26,212 nt of DNA from Coprococcus sp. (GTDB lineage: Bacteria > Bacillota > Clostridia > Lachnospirales > Lachnospiraceae), in contig JAEDGN010000033.1 of the NCBI GenBank assembly GCA_016297495.1, positions 1 through 26,212 of the forward strand, read 5' to 3'. Position 1 is the first letter of the stretch; the number at the start of each line of letters is the position of its first letter. The notes beneath the pieces are model-generated. The model searched no databases. It had not been told where the DNA came from and saw only the letters and a list, made by a program, of their open reading frames with translations. The position numbers and the translations under genes are program-made. Shown here piece by piece: positions 1-7,919 of this stretch.

Positions 1-692
1 TTCAGATCCCACTGATAAGGATAAAAACTGGTCAGCACATAATGCCCGATCTCAGGAAGCCAGGTAAAATTCCCCGGTGCAGTAGTCGGGAACACCTGAG
101 GCACTGTTTCTTCATAACGATTCGGTATGTCCGGATTATCATAGAAGAAATAACGGCTCATATATTCCCCTTCACCGTTTCTGGCCCGTCTGGCCCATTC
201 ATGATCTTCCGATGTATGATTCATGACAAAATCCATACATACATTCATATTCCGGTGATGGCAGGCCGCCGTAAAATCCGCCAGATCCTCCATGGTTCCC
301 AGCTCCGGTTTCACCTTTCTGAAATCGGCCACTGCATAACCGCCGTCAGAACGGCCTTCCGGACTGTCCAGAAAAGGCATCAGATGCACCAGGCTCACAT
401 TGCAGTCCTGAAGATAATCCAGTCTGTCTTTAACCCCTCTGATGCTGCCGCCAAAATTATCAATATAAAGCATCATACCCAGCATATCCCTGCTTCGAAA
501 CCATTCCGGATTCTCTTCTCTCTCAAGATCCCGCAGATGCAGAGCTTCATCTCTATTTATATAAAAACTATACAGCTGCCCGCATAATTCACCAAACATG
601 GCATCATTCTGATACAACTCCGTGTAGAGCCATTTCAATTCATCACCATGCTTTCGCATTCTTCGTTCAAAAATTACTTCTTTTGCACCCAT
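1..692 (-). CDS. Amylosucrase-type GH13 alpha-glucanotransferase, N-terminal part (runs off the window)
   Basis: Only the first 230 codons are present; the 3' part lies beyond base 1. The product resembles amylosucrase (GH13 subfamily 4), which cuts sucrose, releases fructose and adds the glucose to an alpha-1,4-glucan or to water. Visible marks are an alpha-helical N-terminal region, then the start of the (beta/alpha)8 barrel with DNFGGSIRGVKDRLDYL, HLMPFLDSPEGRSDGGYAV and DFVMNHTSEDHEWA, whose His is the conserved region I residue. The catalytic Asp and Glu lie outside the window. There is no signal peptide, so the enzyme should be cytoplasmic. The ATG at 692 follows a GAGGTAAG ribosome site and is only 8 bases after the GH32 stop, so it is the distal gene of the operon. 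Sucrose phosphorylase is less likely because the N-terminal helical domain is that of amylosucrases. Sucrose hydrolase with the same fold remains possible. Confidence 0.82.
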   Translation of the reverse strand, partial: MGAKEVIFERRMRKHGDELKWLYTELYQNDAMFGELCGQLYSFYINRDEALHLRDLEREENPEWFRSRDMLGMMLYIDNFGGSIRGVKDRLDYLQDCNVSLVHLMPFLDSPEGRSDGGYAVADFRKVKPELGTMEDLADFTAACHHRNMNVCMDFVMNHTSEDHEWARRARNGEGEYMSRYFFYDNPDIPNRYEETVPQVFPTTAPGNFTWLPEIGHYVLTSFYPYQWDL

Positions 693-700
693 ATCTTACC

Positions 701-2002
701 TCACATCTGCCAGACAGATTCGATCCGTCCCTGAATATTTTGTCCCAGTCCATAGACAATATGGCTCAATACATACTGTCCGCCATTGACATAGATTTCT
801 ATAATCTGCCTGTCCACAAAAATATCCAGCTCATATTTTCCACAAAGAGGCGGTGTGGATGCCCTGCGGCACCCTTCCCCTTTAACCGGAAATACATGAC
901 TTCGATCCGTTCTGAGACAGTCATCCCAAATCCATATCTGATAACCGCCGATATTCAATCTCTCACCGTTTTTCATCGTGACGCGGATACGATACGGCAT
1001 ATCCCCATCCAGCTGTTCCAGATCCGGCACTTTTTTTGAAAATGCATCAGCGACGGAAGGATGTACCGGAAAAAATATCTGCCCTTCCCGTATTTCAACA
1101 AGACGCGGAAGACACATCATGCCATTCCACCGGTCTTCCACCGCCTCCGGCATGCGCATCCACGCAATCATAAAACGCCGCCCCTGTGCATCCAGATTGG
1201 TCTGGGGTGCATAGAGATCCAGACCGTAATCGATATAATGATACTGTTCCGGAAGCTGCAGACTGCAGCTTCCTTCTTCAAATACGGCCGGTACACATAA
1301 TGCCTGACTGGCATAATTTTCACCGTCATCCATCAGATACATACCGGATCCCAGGAATATATAGTCGCCATCCACACAAAAGATATCAGGGCACTCCAGA
1401 ATACGGCCATACCGGGCATTCCGGTATCGGTTCACATACTCCCATTGTATGCCATCGCGACTTTTACAAAACGTTACCTGAGCGGCTCTGCCGCCGTCTG
1501 TTCCCCCAAGGATCATATACCACTCATCATGATACCGCCACACCTTTGGATCTCTGGCATTGGCATCCAGTCCAAATACACCGCAGGTAATAACCTGCCT
1601 TTTATCTTTCCAGTTATCAAAGTGAAAACCGTCTTTTGAGGTCATCAGCGCCTGACTCGTTTCGTATCTGTCGCCTGCCGCCCGATGAATATTCTCCGGA
1701 TCTGTTTCCAGGTATTTCACCGCCGTATAATAAAAATACAGCTGTTCATCTTTTTCTACGGCACATCCTGAAAAAACACCATTTTTGTCATATTCTTTTG
1801 TAGGAAACAGAGCCACCGGCAGATGTTCCCAATGTATCAGGTCTGTACTGACTGCATGACCCCAGTGCATGGTTCCCCATTCCGGAGCATAAGGAAAATG
1901 CTGAAAAAACAAATGATATTTCCCTTTATAGTAAATCAATCCGTTTGGATCATTGATCCAGCTGCCCTCCGGTGCTCTTAAATGTAATATGTCCTGTATC
2001 AT
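701..2002 (-). CDS. GH32 beta-fructofuranosidase (sucrose / short-fructan hydrolase)
   Basis: A 433-residue GH32 enzyme that hydrolyses beta-fructosyl bonds of sucrose, sucrose-6-phosphate or short fructans. The N-terminal five-blade propeller shows WINDPNG with the nucleophile Asp, FSGCAV, the ARDPKVW (RDP) motif and ECPDIF with the acid/base Glu. The C-terminal beta-sandwich contains YELDIFVDRQIIEIYVNGG. There is no signal peptide, so it acts in the cytoplasm on imported sugar. I chose the ATG at 2002 because GGGAAAGGA lies a good distance upstream. An in-frame TTG at 2053 would add 17 residues but has no clear ribosome site. The gene follows the second permease after 65 bases and precedes the amylosucrase-like gene by 8, consistent with one operon. 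An unphosphorylated substrate is likely, because an ABC transporter rather than a PTS accompanies it. Confidence 0.92.
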   Translation of the reverse strand: MIQDILHLRAPEGSWINDPNGLIYYKGKYHLFFQHFPYAPEWGTMHWGHAVSTDLIHWEHLPVALFPTKEYDKNGVFSGCAVEKDEQLYFYYTAVKYLETDPENIHRAAGDRYETSQALMTSKDGFHFDNWKDKRQVITCGVFGLDANARDPKVWRYHDEWYMILGGTDGGRAAQVTFCKSRDGIQWEYVNRYRNARYGRILECPDIFCVDGDYIFLGSGMYLMDDGENYASQALCVPAVFEEGSCSLQLPEQYHYIDYGLDLYAPQTNLDAQGRRFMIAWMRMPEAVEDRWNGMMCLPRLVEIREGQIFFPVHPSVADAFSKKVPDLEQLDGDMPYRIRVTMKNGERLNIGGYQIWIWDDCLRTDRSHVFPVKGEGCRRASTPPLCGKYELDIFVDRQIIEIYVNGGQYVLSHIVYGLGQNIQGRIESVWQM

Positions 2003-2067
2003 CTGATATCCTTTCCCTGTGATTTTATCTCCTGCACGGCTCTCTATATTCAATTCAAAAATTACCG

Positions 2068-2928
2068 TTATTTAACTGCTCCCGCAACAACACCTCCGAT
2101 AATCTGCTTCTGAAGCACCACATACAGAATCAGAATCGGAATCACGCACAACAGCAGCCCTGCCATAATTGTACCATAATCTGCAGAATAAGTACCATAA
2201 AAACTATATGTTGACAATGGCAGCGTCAATAGTTTTTTATCTGTCAGAACAAGAGATGGCAGAAGAAAATCATTCCAGAAGGCCATGGCATTTAAAATAA
2301 CCATTGTTGAAATAATAGGTTTCAGCAGCGGAAGAACGATCTTGAAAAATGTCTGGGCATGGGTACAGCCATCGATATAAGCCGCCTCCTCCAGAGCCAT
2401 CGGAACATTACCTTTAATAAAGCCATGGAACATAAACACCGACATGGCCATGGAAAACCCTGTATGCATAAAGATCAGTGTAATCCGATGATTCATGACA
2501 TTAAGCATACCGCCATAGATACTTACCAACGGAATCATCAGTGCCTGGAAAGGAATGATCATCGAAGCAACCATGAGCGCAAAAGCGATTTTAGAAATAG
2601 TATTATTATTGCGAACGATATAGTAGGCCAGCATGGCTGCCAGAATAGTCACCAGAACTGTTGCCGATACAGTAACGATCAGGGAGTTCTTGAAAGCATT
2701 CAGAAAATCCATCTGGTTAAATGCCTTCACAAAATTATCAAAGGACAGACCCTTGATGGTAAAGAGCCATGAAAAAGGACTCTTGATAATATCTCTTTTC
2801 TGCTTCAGAGAGTTGATCACCACCATGATGAACGGGAACATGTACAGGATAAAAACGGCAACCAGAACAATCATAGCCACAATATGGGAAACCTTTTTTC
2901 TGCTGCCTCCAATGGATGTCTGTTTCAT
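2068..2928 (-). CDS. Carbohydrate ABC transporter permease, MalG/CUT1 type
   Basis: A 286-residue inner-membrane permease of the MalG family. It starts with a basic cytoplasmic stretch (GGSRKKVSH) and one membrane helix, followed by five more hydrophobic segments. The cytoplasmic EAA loop that contacts the ATPase reads ALEEAAYIDGCTHAQTFFKI followed by VLPLLKP. Its ATG shares one base with the TAA of the preceding permease (TAATG), which implies translational coupling, and GGGAGG lies upstream. Together with the other permease and the lipoprotein it forms the import pore for an oligosaccharide. No ATPase gene lies in the operon; CUT1 systems of Firmicutes often borrow a shared MsmK-type ATPase encoded elsewhere. 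The substrate is inferred from the GH32 and GH13 neighbours. Confidence 0.93.
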   Translation of the reverse strand: MKQTSIGGSRKKVSHIVAMIVLVAVFILYMFPFIMVVINSLKQKRDIIKSPFSWLFTIKGLSFDNFVKAFNQMDFLNAFKNSLIVTVSATVLVTILAAMLAYYIVRNNNTISKIAFALMVASMIIPFQALMIPLVSIYGGMLNVMNHRITLIFMHTGFSMAMSVFMFHGFIKGNVPMALEEAAYIDGCTHAQTFFKIVLPLLKPIISTMVILNAMAFWNDFLLPSLVLTDKKLLTLPLSTYSFYGTYSADYGTIMAGLLLCVIPILILYVVLQKQIIGGVVAGAVK

Positions 2929-3800
2929 TATGCTTCAACCTCCCTTTTCTTTGTCATATATACCTGAAGTCCGCTTATACATGCAACGATCACGAACAGA
3001 ATCAGGGCTTCGGCCTGTCCTACACCAAACTGTCTTGATGTAAATGCTTTCTCATAAACATGCATTGCTGCCATTTCCGTTGTACCGTATGGTGCACCTG
3101 CTGTTAAAGACAGATTGACATCATATACCATAAAAGCACGGGATAATGTCATAAAAAGACAGATTGTGATGGATGGCATCATCAGCGGCATGATAATATT
3201 TTTCAGTTTCACCCATCCTGACGCACCATCGATACTGGCTGCTTCCAGAACATCTTCACTTAATCCCATGAACCCTGCCACATAGATCAGGATCATATAA
3301 CCGGACAGCTGCCAGACAGACACAATCACCAGAGCTGCAAAGGCTTTTGTCGGATCAGACAGCCATGATACACCAAACAGTGACCATCCCGTTGTCTCAC
3401 CGATACTGACAAATACCCTTGAAAATACAAACTGCCATATGTAACCAAGAACAATACCGCCAATCAGGTTCGGTGTAAAAAAGCCTGCACGGAAGAAGTT
3501 CTGACCTTTGATACCCCGGGTCAGAAGATAACCGAGGGCAAAAGCAATGACATTCACCAGAACAACAACAAGAATCACGTATTTAAAGGTCAAAAGCAGG
3601 GAAGACCAGAACTGTGTATCTTTTATAACACCTGCGAAATTCTTCAAACCAATAAAATTCTTGACATTTGATACCCCATTCCAGTCCGTCAGTGTCAGAT
3701 AGACACCATAAATAAACGGCAGAACCACAACCGCACAGAAGCAAAACAGCCCCGGCAATGCGAATATACAGAAATCTTTTCCTTTACTGCTTGATCTCAT
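2928..3800 (-). CDS. Carbohydrate ABC transporter permease, MalF/UgpA type
   Basis: A 290-residue membrane permease, partner of the MalG-type protein encoded next. It has six predicted membrane segments. The EAA loop reads LSEDVLEAASIDGASGWVKL followed by KNIIMPLMMPS, typical of CUT1 permeases. Length fits the short MalF/UgpA class without the extra periplasmic loop of enteric MalF. The ATG at 3800 follows AGAAGGAGGATAAGCAG, a strong ribosome site, 18 bases after the stop of the binding-protein gene. The order binding protein, MalF type, MalG type is the usual order for such operons. Confidence 0.93.
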   Translation of the reverse strand: MRSSSKGKDFCIFALPGLFCFCAVVVLPFIYGVYLTLTDWNGVSNVKNFIGLKNFAGVIKDTQFWSSLLLTFKYVILVVVLVNVIAFALGYLLTRGIKGQNFFRAGFFTPNLIGGIVLGYIWQFVFSRVFVSIGETTGWSLFGVSWLSDPTKAFAALVIVSVWQLSGYMILIYVAGFMGLSEDVLEAASIDGASGWVKLKNIIMPLMMPSITICLFMTLSRAFMVYDVNLSLTAGAPYGTTEMAAMHVYEKAFTSRQFGVGQAEALILFVIVACISGLQVYMTKKREVEA

Positions 3801-3818
3801 CTGCTTATCCTCCTTCTA

Positions 3819-5195
3819 TTACTGTTCATCCCAATAAGCCTGAATACTGTCGATCAACTCATCCCTGTCACTTCGGCCTGCCAGATATTTCTGCATAGCG
3901 GCACCCAGAATGGACCAGTGATCGTTCGGAACAATGGCAGAGGCATTAAATGCTGTACCATTCTGTACGTGTTCGTAAATATCCCTGCTCAAAGGATCAA
4001 CCGGCTCATAAGGATTATTTTTACATGCAGGAATCAGACTGCATTTATAGACAAGCATCTGCTGACCAATCTCACTATAAACAATCCAGTTGAGGAATTC
4101 CCTGGCCGCCGCCTGTTCCTTCTCAGATGACATCTGTCCATCTATCATGACCTGTTTGGATGGTGATCCCTGAATCTCATAATTAACAAAATCCCCGGAA
4201 TCGTTATTCATGAAATATGGCAGGAAACCATAGACATCCTCTGTTTCGGCACCGGCATCCTCCAGATTAGGCCATGCCCAGTTGCCATTAAACCAGAAGG
4301 CCGTCTTACCATCAGCCAGATCAATGGCCATTTCATCATAGTCTGCCCCCAGAGGGTCTCCTTTTGCCACGTTATATTCTTTCAACAGATCGAACATGTC
4401 AAGGAACTGGCTCATTCTATCATAAGTTCTCAGATCCATCGTGCCGTCCTTCAGCCCCTCAATGACTGTCTGCGCCCCTTCTGTTGTTCCATCAAAGGTC
4501 TCATAGATATACTGCAGATGATGAGCCCCCAGAGACCAGTCTTCCTTCGCCATGGAAACCGGTCTCTCGATACCGGCTTCTACCAGCCGGTCCAGTAAAG
4601 CTCTGAATTCATCCAGAGTCGTAATAGAAGCCGGATCAAAAGTCTCTCCCAGGGCTTCCTCAATCACTGACTGATTGTAGATCATACCTCTTCCTTCAAT
4701 ACAAAACGGAAAACTGTAGACTTTTCCGTTAATCTCCGTCAGGTAGCCTTCTGCCTCACTGATCCATGACTCGTCAGACAGATCAGCCGCTTTCTCTTCA
4801 GCCAGAGCAATTACATCTGTCGTATCCAGAATAGACAGGGTAGCCGGCCTTCCGGCATTGTAAAGACTGACAACCTTGGTATATGGAGAATCACCATCTG
4901 TAATCGGCATTACCTCAATCGTAACTCCGGATTTTTCCTGAAATACGACTGCGATCTCCTCCAGAGCTGTCTGAATCTCCGCCTTTGAATTAAGAAGCGT
5001 GATCTTCGTTCCTTCCAGACTCGCATCATATTCGAAAGTATCAATGGAGGTATCGATCGGTATCTCCTCTTTGACTTCATTCGGATCATCAGGATCACTG
5101 GCAAATCCGAAACGGCAGCCGGTCAATGTACTCATCATCAGAATAAGTATCAATACAACCGCAGCTGTCCTGAATGCAGCTTTTCTTTTCATCAT
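3819..5195 (-). CDS. Extracellular sugar-binding lipoprotein of an ABC transporter
   Basis: A 458-residue family 1 solute-binding protein. Residues 1-26 form a lipoprotein signal: basic start MMKRK, hydrophobic core and lipobox LTGC with Cys27 as the lipidation site. The mature protein has the fold signature of maltose/oligosaccharide-binding proteins (TKVVSLYNAGRPATLSILDT, then AFWFNGNWAWPNLEDAG and a C-terminal EFLNWIVYSEIGQQ). It should capture sucrose or short fructans at the membrane surface and deliver them to the two permeases. It is the first gene of the operon, 96 bases from the predicted promoter start, with AAAGGAGGAAATGA before the ATG. A nearby ATG two codons earlier is out of frame. 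The substrate is inferred from context only. Confidence 0.93.
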   Translation of the reverse strand: MMKRKAAFRTAAVVLILILMMSTLTGCRFGFASDPDDPNEVKEEIPIDTSIDTFEYDASLEGTKITLLNSKAEIQTALEEIAVVFQEKSGVTIEVMPITDGDSPYTKVVSLYNAGRPATLSILDTTDVIALAEEKAADLSDESWISEAEGYLTEINGKVYSFPFCIEGRGMIYNQSVIEEALGETFDPASITTLDEFRALLDRLVEAGIERPVSMAKEDWSLGAHHLQYIYETFDGTTEGAQTVIEGLKDGTMDLRTYDRMSQFLDMFDLLKEYNVAKGDPLGADYDEMAIDLADGKTAFWFNGNWAWPNLEDAGAETEDVYGFLPYFMNNDSGDFVNYEIQGSPSKQVMIDGQMSSEKEQAAAREFLNWIVYSEIGQQMLVYKCSLIPACKNNPYEPVDPLSRDIYEHVQNGTAFNASAIVPNDHWSILGAAMQKYLAGRSDRDELIDSIQAYWDEQ

Positions 5196-5260
5196 TCATT
5201 TCCTCCTTTTTTTGGACATTTTTCCATTTTTTGTTCGTCCCTGATGTCAATATTATAGTA

Positions 5261-5288
5261 GATAACCGGTAAAGTAACCGGTTACTTT
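5261..5288. promoter_or_regulatory. LacI-type operator dyad just downstream of the sugar-operon start site
   Basis: Bases 5271-5288 are a perfect 18-bp palindrome, AAAGTAACCGGTTACTTT. A second, degenerate half-copy (TAACCGGTAA, 5263-5272) abuts it. The palindrome begins a few bases after the predicted transcription start of the minus-strand operon, the classic repressor position. LacI-family proteins bind such CG-centred dyads, and the LacI gene lies next to it. Confidence 0.82.
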
Positions 5289-5297
5289 TGTAAGTTT

Positions 5298-5326
5298 ATT
5301 ATAGTACCGGAACATTCTTCCGTCAA
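5298..5326 (-). promoter_or_regulatory. Promoter of the sucrose/fructan operon
   Basis: On the minus strand a -35 box TTGACG (5326-5321) and a perfect -10 box TATAAT (5303-5298) are separated by 17 bases. The start site should fall near 5291, directly before the AACCGGTT operator. This explains how a LacI-type repressor would block the operon. Confidence 0.82.
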
Positions 5327-5410
5327 CCATCTTTATCTAATTCTTCTCAATTTCGTGATAATAAACGAATTTCAACACATCACATTGTACATTTTATGCA
5401 AAACCAGTTA

Positions 5411-5424
5411 CTTAACCGGTTACT
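5411..5424. promoter_or_regulatory. Second LacI-type operator, at the regulator promoter
   Basis: The sequence CTTAACCGGTTACT carries the perfect core TAACCGGTTA (5413-5422), the same core as the operator at 5271-5288. It ends 2 bases before the -35 box of the regulator gene, so bound protein should interfere with polymerase. The two operator centres are about 138 bp apart, which would allow DNA looping. Confidence 0.78.
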
Positions 5425-5426
5425 TA

Positions 5427-5455
5427 TTGTCCTGATTTCTGTTTCATGATATAAT
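5427..5455 (+). promoter_or_regulatory. Promoter of the LacI-family regulator gene
   Basis: A -35 box TTGTCC (5427-5432) and a perfect -10 box TATAAT (5450-5455) are 17 bases apart. The operator at 5411-5424 lies immediately upstream, which suggests autoregulation. Confidence 0.75.
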
Positions 5456-5511
5456 ATCTGCTGGAAGTAATAAACTTCCAAATTATTTAAAGGAAAGTGA
5501 TGAATTGATTT

Positions 5512-6561
5512 ATGGGAAAAGGAAAAAATGTAACATTCAGCGATATTGCTGCATATACCCATTTTTCTAAAACAACCATCTCGAGATATTTCAACAACCC
5601 TGACTCTCTGACACTGGAGAACCAGAAAATTATCTCCGATGCACTGGTCGCGCTGGACTATAAAGAGAATAAAGTCGCCCGTATCCTTGCCAACGGCAAA
5701 ACTGAATTTGTAGGAATCATCATTCCCAATCTTTTTCTGCATTACTATTCAGAGATGCTGAACCAGATTCTGTCCACCTACGAGACTTTTGGTTACAAGT
5801 TCCTTGTCTTCGTCGGCAATGAGAATGAGGAAACAGAAAGACGCTATATTCAGGAACTGCTGGCCTATAAGATTGAAGGTATGATCATCCTGAGCCATAC
5901 CATCTCCTCAGAAGAACTGGCCTCCTACCAGATTCCCATCGTTACCATTGAACGTGAAGACAAACACGTCTGCAGTGTCAATACCGACAATTACATGGGG
6001 GCTGTCCAGGCGGTCAGCCTTCTTGCCAAACATGACTGTGAAGTATTGATCCATATCAACACACCAACAGAAGAAAATGTCCCATCCTATGATCGAATGA
6101 GAGGCTTTCGGGATTTCTGCGAAGAGCATCATCTATGCCATGAACTTATTATCACAGAACTGGGACATGAATACGAAAGAATATATACTAATTTTTCCAA
6201 TATTCTTGATAATTTGGAAAAGAAATACCGTGGCCAACGTATAGGTTTTTTCGTCAGCAATGATACCCATGCCAGTATACTTGTCAATATTCTTGTCCGC
6301 AAATATGGCTGTCTCCCTGAAAATTATTATATCGTTGGTTTTGATAATTCCCCGGCTTCCCGAGAAGCTGTTTTTCCTATCAGCACCGTTGGTCAGCAGA
6401 TCGACCGCCAGGCATTTGAGGCCGTCAGTCTCCTCGTTGAATTGATGAATGAGCGAAAAAAGCGACAGCCTGTGCCTCTGGAACAACCGATTCACAAAAT
6501 GGTACCTCCAATCCTGATCCGACGGGAAACAACGGAAAAAACGCGCTTTGAACGTACCTGA
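5512..6561 (+). CDS. LacI-family transcriptional regulator of sucrose/fructan use
   Basis: A 349-residue regulator. The N-terminal helix-turn-helix is clear at residues 7-30 (VTFSDIAAYTHFSKTTISRY followed by FNNP), and the hinge region ends near residue 60 (ARILANGKTEFVGIIIP). The remainder is a periplasmic-binding-protein-like effector domain with VNTDNYMGAVQAVSLL and YYIVGFDNSPASRE. It is transcribed away from the sugar operon, and matching dyads lie at both promoters, so it most likely represses both until sugar binds. The ATG at 5512 is 17 bases from AAAGGAAA; that ribosome site instead fits a two-codon ATG-AAT-TGA frame at 5500-5508, so the regulator may start by reinitiation. Product family is certain; effector identity is inferred. 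Confidence 0.92.
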   Translation: MGKGKNVTFSDIAAYTHFSKTTISRYFNNPDSLTLENQKIISDALVALDYKENKVARILANGKTEFVGIIIPNLFLHYYSEMLNQILSTYETFGYKFLVFVGNENEETERRYIQELLAYKIEGMIILSHTISSEELASYQIPIVTIEREDKHVCSVNTDNYMGAVQAVSLLAKHDCEVLIHINTPTEENVPSYDRMRGFRDFCEEHHLCHELIITELGHEYERIYTNFSNILDNLEKKYRGQRIGFFVSNDTHASILVNILVRKYGCLPENYYIVGFDNSPASREAVFPISTVGQQIDRQAFEAVSLLVELMNERKKRQPVPLEQPIHKMVPPILIRRETTEKTRFERT

Positions 6562-6589
6562 AAAAAACATATATTTTATTGGATTTCTC

Positions 6590-6618
6590 TATTCACATAC
6601 TCAATCTGATGCTATAAT
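6590..6618 (+). promoter_or_regulatory. Probable promoter of the flavodiiron protein gene
   Basis: A perfect -10 box TATAAT lies at 6613-6618. The best -35 at 17-base spacing is TATTCA (6590-6595), a weak match. The ATG follows 48 bases later, after an AGGAGATG ribosome site. Confidence 0.5.
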
Positions 6619-6665
6619 AGAAATGATAATTTGTTTTACGGAATACATTTTAGGAGATGATTTAA

Positions 6666-7820
6666 ATGAACATTACAGATACTATCAAATATGTAGGTGT
6701 CAACGACCATGATGTTGACTTATTCGAAGGACAGTACGTGGTGGAAAACGGTATGTCTTACAATTCCTACGTAATCATGGATGATAAGGTTGCTGTTATG
6801 GATACTGTAGATGCCAATTTCACTGATGAATGGCTGAAGAACATTGCTGATGTTCTTGGCTCAAGACAGCCGGACTACCTTATCGTTCAGCATATGGAAC
6901 CGGATCATTCTGCCAACATAGCCAACTTCATGAACTTGTATAAAGATGCCAGAATCGTATCCAACGCCAAAGCCTTTGTTATGATGAAGCAGTTCTTCGG
7001 TACAGATTTTGCGGACAGACAGATTGTTGTAAAGGAAGGTGACACCCTTTCTCTTGGAGCCCACACACTGACATTTGTTATGGCTCCTATGGTTCACTGG
7101 CCGGAAGTTATGGTTACATATGACAGTACAGATAAGGTTCTGTTCTCCGCCGATGCTTTTGGTAAATTTGGCGCTCTGGATGTGGATGAAGACTGGGCAT
7201 GCGAAGCCCGCCGCTACTATTTTGGCATTGTCGGCAAATACGGTGTACAGGCACAGGCCCTCCTGAAGAAAGCCGCCGGTCTGGATATCCAGATCATCTG
7301 CCCGCTGCATGGACCTGTTTTATCAGAGAACCTCGGATACTATCTGGATCTCTATAACACATGGACAAGTTATGGTGTGGAATCAGAAGGTGTGCTGATC
7401 TGCTACACATCCGTTTACGGCAATACAAAAAAAGCTGTTGAGCTTCTGGCTGAAAAGCTTCAGGCCAAAGGCTGTCCGAAAGTAATTGTCAATGACCTGG
7501 CCCGCTGCGATATGGCAGAAGCTGTTGAAGATGCATTCCGTTATGGCAGGATCGTTCTGGCCACCACTACATACAACGGTGATATCTTCCCATTCATGCA
7601 TGAATTCGTTCACCACCTTGAAGAACGCGGTTACAGAAACCGTACCATTGGTCTGATCGAGAATGGTACATGGGCACCAACAGCTGCAAGGAAGATGAAA
7701 CAGATGCTTGAGAACTGCAAGGATCTGACATACACAGATACTACTGTTACCATCAAGTCTGCTTTAACAGATGCCAACGTGGCACAGCTCGATGCACTGG
7801 CAGACGAACTCTGTAAATAA
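6666..7820 (+). CDS. fprA: A-type flavodiiron protein (FprA-like O2/NO reductase)
   Basis: A 384-residue cytoplasmic flavodiiron protein that reduces dioxygen to water, or nitric oxide to nitrous oxide, for anaerobes. Residues 1-240 form a metallo-beta-lactamase-like domain with the diiron ligands visible: HMEPDH (H76, E78, D80, H81), a His at 144 (PMVHW), an Asp at 163 (FSADAFGKFG) and His 215 (CPLHGP). Residues 242-384 are a flavodoxin domain with the FMN phosphate loop TSVYGNT (248-254). There is no C-terminal rubredoxin or flavin reductase extension, so it is the simple class A enzyme and needs a separate electron donor. It appears monocistronic, with its own promoter and a hairpin at 7848-7892 behind it. 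All ligands are present, so it should be active. Confidence 0.95.
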   Translation: MNITDTIKYVGVNDHDVDLFEGQYVVENGMSYNSYVIMDDKVAVMDTVDANFTDEWLKNIADVLGSRQPDYLIVQHMEPDHSANIANFMNLYKDARIVSNAKAFVMMKQFFGTDFADRQIVVKEGDTLSLGAHTLTFVMAPMVHWPEVMVTYDSTDKVLFSADAFGKFGALDVDEDWACEARRYYFGIVGKYGVQAQALLKKAAGLDIQIICPLHGPVLSENLGYYLDLYNTWTSYGVESEGVLICYTSVYGNTKKAVELLAEKLQAKGCPKVIVNDLARCDMAEAVEDAFRYGRIVLATTTYNGDIFPFMHEFVHHLEERGYRNRTIGLIENGTWAPTAARKMKQMLENCKDLTYTDTTVTIKSALTDANVAQLDALADELCK

Positions 7821-7847
7821 TATATATTCATTCATCAATTTATAAAT

Positions 7848-7892
7848 CAAATAAGCTGCCGCACTGATATGATTCATGCGGCAGCTTATTTG
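7848..7892 (+). terminator. Hairpin after the flavodiiron protein gene
   Basis: A perfect 16-bp inverted repeat: left arm CAAATAAGCTGCCGCA (7848-7863), right arm 7877-7892, with a 13-base loop. The descending arm ends in TTATTTG, a short T-rich tail. It lies 28 bases after the stop codon and ends 15 bases before the ribosome site of the next gene. Confidence 0.7.
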
Positions 7893-7919
7893 CGGGAGAA
7901 TTTTTTTAGGAGAATCATT

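Noticed and set aside
42..587. Open frame on the plus strand at the window start
   Set aside because: It is opposite the amylosucrase-type gene, whose motifs are clear on the minus strand.
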